Part shown: piece by piece, positions 7,217 to 11,911 of the stretch
Position numbering within the stretch: the first letter of the stretch is position 1
Layout of the letters: every line of letters starts with the position of its first letter
Source of the DNA: an uncultured Candidatus Altimarinota bacterium
GTDB lineage: Bacteria; Patescibacteriota; Gracilibacteria; BD1-5; UBA6164
DNA length: 11,911 nt
Direction: 5' to 3'
Assembly: GCA_938015605.1 (NCBI GenBank)
Contig: CALLPO010000028.1
Span: forward strand, 1 to 11,911
Made by a program: the position numbers and the translations under genes
Notes under the pieces: generated by a model
Database searches by the model: none
The model's input: only the letters and a program-made list of their open reading frames with translations
Told to the model about the DNA's origin: nothing

Positions 7217-7534
7217 TTAACAAGAACATCCACTTCAACATCCTTCAGGAGCACATCATCATCCTTCTCATCCACCAATAATACTTGTGAACATAGATTT
7301 AAGTTCTTCATCCTCAGGAATAACTCATTCAAATATTACATCTTTAAAATCAATTGCTTCTTCTTCAATAATAAGAGCTGGATTTTCTTTGATTCATAGT
7401 TCAGTTTTTAGAGCTTCATCATTTGTTTCTTCAAGTTTTATGAAATCAACTAATCATAATTCATCTAATATATTTTTAACTTTATTTAAAAGTTCTGTAG
7501 CTTTATCTCAATCTCCATGTATTTTTACTTGCAT
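7217..7534 (-). CDS. Thioredoxin-fold protein lacking CxxC, with Cys/Gly-rich tail
   Basis: A 105-residue protein. The N-terminal 80 residues match the small thioredoxin-like (redox-active disulfide protein 2, MTH895-type) pattern: MQVKIHG first strand, a helix to about 27, a central segment, ENPALIIEEEAI containing the likely cis-Pro52, then EGVIPEDEELKSMF. The active-site pair is missing: where relatives have GxGCxxC, this has GDGDKAT (7-13), so ordinary disulfide exchange through CxxC is unlikely. Instead a tail (87-105) of Gly and Cys holds Cys94, 99, 103 and 105 in the pattern CxxxxCxxxCxC, which could bind a metal or carry thiol chemistry; that is inference. Five tail glycines are TGA codons. 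It is convergent with the FecR-like gene and lies downstream of rplY, from which a hairpin separates it. No ribosome binding site precedes the ATG. Confidence 0.75.
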
Positions 7535-7551
7535 ATGTTTATGTTATTAAT

Positions 7552-7590
7552 AAAAAAAGATATTCCTATTGTATAGAAATATCTTTTTTT
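7552..7590 (-). terminator. Hairpin terminator downstream of rplY
   Basis: Arms of 13 bp, AAAAAAAGATATT (7552-7564) and AATATCTTTTTTT (7578-7590), with an inner CTAT/ATAG stem. It lies about 20 nt past the rplY stop on the minus strand and just upstream of the thioredoxin-like gene, so it should end the rplY message. Confidence 0.75.
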
Positions 7591-7610
7591 TCAAAATATT
7601 AAATTCTGAA

Positions 7611-8267
7611 TTATGCTTCTTTTGTTTCTTCAGCTGCATCATCAGTTTTTTCTTCAGCACCTTCTGGAAGATCTGGAGTTTCAATTGGAGCATCAAGGTC
7701 TTCAATTTTAGCTGGTTTACCTGCAACAACAATAGCATCTTCATCATGAAGATTGTGAACATCAAATTTTTCAGTATCGATCCCTAGATCAGATAATCTA
7801 ATAACATCTTCAATTTCTTTAAGTTGAGATAGATCAACTTCAAATGAATCAACTAGATCTCTAGGAAGACAAGAAACTTCAATTTCTTTTACATTTTCAT
7901 TTAATAGAGCACCAGCTTTAACAGCTGCAGAATCATTAATAAAATTAAGAGAAATTTTAGTTGTAAGTTTTTCACCTCTTGTTAGAGCAAAGAAATCCAT
8001 GTGGATAAATTCACCACTAACTGGTTCTTTTTGAGAATCGTGGATAAGTACTTCAATTTTTTCTTTTTCACCTTCTACATCTAATAGAATAATATGACTT
8101 TCTCAAGCTGTTCTGTACATTCTAAGTAGATCAGATGCATCAATTTTTAAGCTAATAGCTTCTTGAGTTTTACCGTAAACTACAGCAGGAACAATTCTAG
8201 TAGCTCTTAGGTCTCTAGAGTTTTCTTCTGAAGTTCTTTTCTGAGCTTTTAATACTAAATCTTTCAT
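7611..8267 (-). CDS. rplY: Large-subunit ribosomal protein bL25 (TL5/Ctc type)
   Basis: A 218-residue protein of the long bL25 form. The N-terminal 5S-rRNA-binding domain (residues about 1-93) shows RTSEENSRDLRATRIVPAVVYG and HDSQKEPVSGEFIHMDF. The C-terminal TL5-type beta domain (about 97-185) contains FINDSAAVKAGALLNE, EVSCLPRDLVDSFEVDLSQL and the ending EDAIVVAGKP. The last 30 residues are an acidic Glu/Asp/Ala tail. Length is normal for the Ctc/TL5 form. Only one of about nine Gly codons is TGA (in TAGESH); the others are GGT or GGG. This is far fewer TGA than in ftsZ. The ATG at 8267 is supported by the conserved N-terminus; a TATATT box lies 15 nt upstream and there is no Shine-Dalgarno. 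Confidence 0.95.
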
Positions 8268-8370
8268 AATTTAATTTTTCAAAATATATATAAATTTTTG
8301 TTTCAAACAAACTATGGTAGTAGTGAGTAATTAGCTTATTTAGAAATCAAATGGATTCTATAGATTTCTT

Positions 8371-8376
8371 TATAAT
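8371..8376 (+). promoter_or_regulatory. Possible -10 box for the YraN-like gene
   Basis: TATAAT in the 143-bp gap between divergent rplY and the YraN-like gene, 34 nt before the ATG at 8411. No recognisable -35 box and no Shine-Dalgarno. Confidence 0.3.
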
Positions 8377-8410
8377 TTGCAAATTTTTTTTCTTTATTTA
8401 CTATTGATTT

Positions 8411-8767
8411 ATGAACACTACAAAAACTTGAGACCAGGGGGAAGTAATAGCTATTAAATATTTGCAATCTAAGTGATATGATATCCATACTACTAATTTT
8501 AAATTTTGAAGATTTTGAGAGATAGACATTATAGCTTTTAAAGATGATATTACAGTTTTTATAGAGGTTAAATATAGAAGATCTGAGACATTTTGAAGTC
8601 CTGAAGAATCAATTACTCCAAACAAACTGAGAAAATTTAAAAAAACAATAGAATACTATTGTGTCAAAAAAAGAATAGATTTTTGAAAAATAGAATTCAA
8701 TGTCATTGCAATACAAAAAAAAGCCACATCTAATAGAGTGACTCATTACAAAAATGTTGAAATTTAA
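8411..8767 (+). CDS. YraN/UPF0102 family nuclease-like protein
   Basis: A 118-residue protein matching the UPF0102 (YraN) family in length and motifs: GDQGEVIAIKYLQSKGYDI (residues 7-25), TNFKFGRFGEIDIIAF (28-43) and VFIEVKYRR (49-57). Glu37/Asp39 and Glu52-x-Lys54 form the PD-(D/E)xK nuclease-like core shared with Holliday-junction resolvase folds. The biochemical role of YraN proteins is poorly known; a DNA-processing role is inferred from the fold. Several motif Gly, including both in FGRFGEID, are TGA. In many bacteria yraN sits near rnhB or ribosomal genes; here its divergent neighbour is rplY. Its TAA stop (8765-8767) touches the stop codon of the convergent next gene with no gap. Confidence 0.9.
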
Positions 8768-9310
8768 TTAATCTTGTTTAGGCATAATACCATCAATAGC
8801 AGCAAAAGTTGCTGCTTTCCCTTTAGGGATAATTACAGTAACATTGTCTCCCACATTTCATCCAAAATGTGTAACAGCAGCAGTAAGTAAATCATAACTC
8901 ACTCAGTCAGCTAATACTTGATATTTTCCTTTTTCTTCAGTTAAAAGTCATACCTTTGTTTCTCTCTCAATTGGGGCAATTTGTTTATAGAGCATTCTAC
9001 CATTTCATCCAATTGTTACTTTGAGTTTATCTCATTGAACGAGTTTTGATTTACTTGAGTAGTTAGCAGGAACAGGGTATTTGTTCCCATCAGCACCAAG
9101 CATTTCTTCACCAGTAAAAACTCATTCTACAATGGTTGAATCATCACTATTATATGAATGTAAACCAGATGTACTTAAATCAACAGTTTTATTTAAATCA
9201 ATATCATTATCTTTCACTAAATCATTTAATAATTTTTTAGCATTTTTTAGAGATTTTTCTGCTGTGACAATAAAGTCTTTTATTGCTACAATTTGATTTT
9301 TATTTTTCAT
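8768..9310 (-). CDS. Conserved-looking soluble protein of unknown function
   Basis: A 180-residue protein with no signal peptide or membrane helix. Residues 1-40 form a charged helix (AIKDFIVTAEKSLKNAKKLL), probably a coiled coil. After a linker, residues about 60-115 read EGVFTGEEMLGADGNKYPV, PANYSSKSKLVQGDKLKV and GRMLYKQIAPIERE. Residues 118-175 form a beta-rich part (GLLTEEKGKYQVLADGVSY, GDNVTVIIPKG). The layout looks like a helical oligomerisation arm plus small beta-barrel-like domains. I have an impression of similar unnamed proteins in candidate phyla radiation genomes, but I cannot name a family. Gly codons mix TGA and GGN. It is convergent with, and abuts, the YraN-like gene; its upstream region is the 206-bp gap to the next gene. 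Confidence 0.75.
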
Positions 9311-9516
9311 ATTTGTTTTTGTAATTTTGTAAACTTAATATAAGTATATTTGTTTGTACTCAGTTTGTAAAGTAAAAAGTAATATATTATTTATTTTTGT
9401 TCTTTACTATTTTAAAATTAGTATTTTTATATTACTTTTATAAAAGGGGGATAGTGAATTGACTTTTGTTTAAATATAATTATATTATGCTTAAATATTA
9501 ATTGATTTTAACTTGT
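9311..9516. other. AT-rich intergenic region between divergent genes
   Basis: This gap carries the promoters of the unknown protein gene (minus) and the phosphatase-like gene (plus). A minus-strand TATACT-like box about 35 nt from the ATG at 9310 is weak. No RNA gene is seen. Confidence 0.4.
9459..9486 (+). promoter_or_regulatory. Candidate promoter of the inositol-monophosphatase-like gene
   Basis: TTGACT (9459-9464) and TATATT (9481-9486) are separated by 16 nt, the best -35/-10 pair in the window. Transcription would start near 9493, about 24 nt before the ATG at 9517. A TATAAT at 9475-9480 is too close to this -35 box to pair with it. Confidence 0.5.
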
Positions 9517-11010
9517 ATGCTTAAAGGCTTTTCTAAATATGATTATTCTTTGCAAACTCAAAATGAATACTTACCAAATGTTTGAGATTTTTGATATTCT
9601 GTCCATAATTTACTAAAAAGTAACGAGAAAAATGATAATGAAGATATCACAGAAATCACTCAGCTTGAACTTCTTCAAATAAGACATGAATTAAAAAGAT
9701 TTGCAAATGTTGCGGAGAATATATATTTTAAATATTTTCAAAAACTAAAAGATAATGATGTAGATGTTGATAATGGAGGTGCTTTTTGCACTAAAGCGGA
9801 TAAGATGATAGAAGAGTGCTTTAAGGACTTTGTAAAAAGCAGCAAAATTCTTTGTAAATATACTATCATATGAGAAGAAACAGGTATAACTGAATGAGAT
9901 ATTTGAAATTGAAAAAATATTTTTATTGATCCAATTGACTGTACTCACTGGTTCAAGGATGGAGAAAAAGGTAGTGGGACAATTATATGAGTATATGACT
10001 GATGAAAAAATATTGCAGGATTAACTTTAGACATTAGTAATCACCTATCATATTTTCATAGTTGAGATGAGTTTGAAATCCTTGATAAAGATGAAGTTAT
10101 CAAATCAAAAAAAAGAATAGGGAATGATTGAAATTGATGAATCGAGTATAAAGAGTATGAAGATAAAAAAAATGAGTGGATACAAAAATGAAAGTGTAAT
10201 AATGAATTATATATTTATAACTCTTGCAAAGGGGAACATTGGTATGAATGAGATACAGAGCATATGCTTGAAGTATTTACAAATGAATACCCAGATTGTT
10301 TAATCAAAGAAAGGTCTCATAGGTCAGTAACATCATTAAATTCAGCACTATGATTTAATCAAGGATTTATCCATTATTGAACCTCTGCCCATGATTTTTC
10401 ACATATGATATGATTCACTCAAGCTTGTGGTTGAGTTATTATGGATCATAATGGAAAGGTTATAACTGAGATGGATGTTAAGCAAGTATTAAAAAATTAT
10501 AGCTATGCTGAAAAGTTAAAAGAGGAATCAAAAATTCTCAAAAAGCAATCAGATGTCATTAAAAAAATACTTAAGCAGATTGAAGTGTTTGAAACTAATG
10601 TTAATATAGAAAATACAACAGATTTTTTAGATAAGATATTTGATAGTTATTCAAAGAGTCTATTTAAAGTGTGATTTTTTAAAGAAGTTATTACAGCTCT
10701 TAGCATGTTTCTAAGATGAGAAGAAACAGATGATAAATCTTATAAACAAGAGATGAATATTTTAAATGAAAAATGAAAAAAACTCTCTAGCCAGTCAATA
10801 GAATTAGAGCAAAGATATAGGAGTTACATTTATACTTTTCCTATCATTGTTGCTTCTGATTATGTAACAGCAAAAGAATATGCAAAACTTCTATGAGAGA
10901 ACTTTTGAGATAGGTTAAATAAAATGCAAACAGAGGTTTTGCCAATTGAGGAGAGATTAAGAAGAAATGTAAATGTATTATCTAATGCTATTAGCAAATG
11001 AATGTTTTAA
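9517..11010 (+). CDS. Inositol-monophosphatase-like domain with long helical C-terminal extension
   Basis: A 497-residue protein, much longer than the usual 260-280 of inositol monophosphatases. Family motifs: the metal-binding GEET (residues 119-122), IDPIDCTHWFKDG (137-149, usual DPIDGTxNF), and SAHDFSHMIGFTQACGGVIMD (290-310, usual WDxAxGxxIxxEAGG), with Asp138, Asp141 and Asp293 at the metal positions. Two changes stand out: Gly to Cys in DPIDCT (TGT at 9940-9942) and Trp to His before the third Asp. It may act on a sugar phosphate, inositol phosphate or nucleotide 3'-phosphate, or have altered activity. From about 325 a Lys/Glu-rich coiled coil (EKLKEESKILKKQ) and more helices follow, ending ERLRRNVNVLSNAIS, with no family I recognise. 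The start at 9517 is used because the identical ATGCTTAAA at 9487 stops after four codons. The TAA stop overlaps the stop of convergent pilD. Confidence 0.8.
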
Positions 11011-11911
11011 ATAAACAACCATCTCTCCATAAAACCTAAAATAAATTCATTAAAAAACACAGCTAGAAAAAATCATATTGCAATAAAAGGTCCGAAAGGG
11101 ATTTGAGAATTAAGTTCTCATTTTCCTTTTTTTGATGAGAATTTTTGATAGATTAAGAATCCTATTCAGATAATACTTCAGACCATATATGTAAGCATCA
11201 TTGCAGGGAAGGCTAGACTTGTTCCGAGAAGAAGTCATACAAATATAGCAATTCTAAGGTCTCATTGTCACATCCATTTCCCACCAGAAATTACAATTTG
11301 AATAAAGAAAAATGTAAATATTGCTAATGCTCAGAATAGACCATTAACTATAGGACTTTCAAAGTATCAATTATTTTGTCCTCAGATGTAATAGTTCACT
11401 AATAGAGTTGCTCACCATAATCAAATTAAAATAATTATGTCCCAAATTTCTGAAAGTCACTTTAATATAATAGTATAGAGTCATCAAAGTATAACTATAA
11501 GTAGAGCTGATTGAAGTAGGAGTGAACTATCTCAGTTAGTAAAATTCATCCAGTTTGCAGCAAAATTTGTAGTGTCAAATATTCATGGAAGGAAGGTTGT
11601 TAGCCAAATAAATATTGAAGCAGTTATAACTCAAGCAGCAAGCACTCTTTCAGATATTTCTAAAAATAATACATCATAGAAAAAATAAATAACAGTAATA
11701 AAAGCTATCAGCAACCAAAGTATGAGCTTAGGGATTTCAATAAAAATATCTCCAGCTAAAACTTCTTTATAATCTATAAGAAAGTATCAAACTCATGTAA
11801 ATAATAGAGCTGTAGATAATTCTAGAATAGGGTAAATAGCACTTACTTTAGCTTTACATTGTCTACATTTTCAACCAGTAAATAACCAAGAAAAAAGAGG
11901 AATTAAGTCAA
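11007..11911 (-). CDS. pilD: Type IV prepilin peptidase PilD (5' end outside window)
   Basis: This inner-membrane aspartyl protease cleaves type IV prepilins before the conserved Phe and usually N-methylates the new end. Three hundred C-terminal residues are visible. They open with LIPLFSWLFTGGKCRQCKAK, then YPILELSTALLF, the conserved second half of the Cys-rich cytoplasmic domain; CRQC is at 11856-11867 and the first Cys pair must lie beyond the edge. The first catalytic Asp is in FFYDVLFLEI (11673-11675). The second is in GKWMGQGDLR (11259-11261), the GxGDxK-type motif. The end contains the usual IPFGPFIAIG. The Asp-to-Asp distance is 138 residues, against 64 in Vibrio TcpJ, because of extra hydrophobic segments between them. 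TGA encodes many Gly, including both in GQGD's flank. Its likely substrate is the pilin-like protein at the other end of the window. The TAA stop overlaps that of the convergent gene. Confidence 0.93.
11105..11133 (+). terminator. Possible terminator for the phosphatase-like gene, inside pilD antisense
   Basis: GAGAA (11105-11109) and TTCTC (11115-11119), extendable by one T-A pair, form a short stem followed on the plus strand by ATTTTCC and seven or more T. It lies about 95 nt past the phosphatase-like stop. The stem is short, so this is weak. Confidence 0.25.

Noticed and set aside
8798..8816. Hairpin AGCAGCAA-AAG-TTGCTGCT as a terminator for the YraN-like gene
   Set aside because: It lies in the coding sequence of the convergent gene (repeated Ala codons) and is followed by TTTCCCTTT, not a T-tract; kept only as a remark under the convergent-gene finding.
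10441..10674. A 77-codon standard-code frame starting MDHNGKVITEMD
   Set aside because: It is an internal piece of the phosphatase-like protein between two TGA-Gly codons; the ATG is the Met of the GGVIMD motif.

Overview
The window is AT-rich bacterial DNA that only makes sense if TGA is read as glycine (genetic code 25). With the standard code almost every gene here would be shattered. With TGA as Gly, twelve long frames appear, eleven of them recognisable by conserved motifs, and every stop codon that is visible is TAA or TAG. The clearest proof is in FtsZ, where the tubulin/FtsZ signature GGGTGTGAAP uses TGA for three of its five glycines. This code is known from Absconditabacteria (SR1) and Gracilibacteria (BD1-5), both in the candidate phyla radiation. 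I cannot decide between the two from this window.

Layout, left to right. (1) Minus strand 1-840: the 5' part of a secreted type IV pilin-like protein with a cysteine-rich, fibrinogen-like C-terminal segment; it runs off the left edge. (2) Minus strand 963-2162: a membrane-anchored PP2C/SpoIIE-type serine phosphatase. (3) Plus strand 2429-4902: ftsA-ftsZ, divergent from the phosphatase and closed by a perfect 48-bp palindromic terminator. (4) Minus strand 4980-5384: a small lipoprotein built of 11-residue repeats. (5) Plus strand 5694-7169: a single-pass envelope protein with a FecR-like domain and two Ig-like domains. (6) Minus strand 7217-7534: a thioredoxin-fold protein without its CxxC but with a Cys/Gly tail. 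(7) Minus strand 7611-8267: ribosomal protein bL25. (8) Plus strand 8411-8767: a YraN/UPF0102 nuclease-like protein. (9) Minus strand 8768-9310: a protein of unknown function. (10) Plus strand 9517-11010: an inositol-monophosphatase-like domain fused to a long helical C-terminus. (11) Minus strand 11007-11911: the prepilin peptidase PilD, partial, with an enlarged middle region.

The genes fall into three themes. Type IV pilus biogenesis is represented at both ends: the pilin-like substrate at the left and its processing peptidase at the right. Cell division is represented by ftsAZ. Envelope functions are represented by the lipoprotein, the FecR/Ig protein and the phosphatase. The rest is housekeeping. 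Genes alternate strand often, so most transcripts carry one gene or two. Convergent pairs share symmetrical hairpin terminators or have stop codons that touch or overlap. Almost no start codon has a Shine-Dalgarno sequence; several have a TATAAT-like box about 9-15 nt upstream, which suggests leaderless or very short-leader mRNAs.

I saw no tRNA, rRNA, CRISPR array, insertion sequence or prophage gene. I found no convincing new multi-gene system. The more unusual items are the fibrinogen-like pilin tail, the Cys-tailed degenerate thioredoxin, the phosphatase-like protein with DPIDCT in place of DPIDGT, and the expanded PilD.
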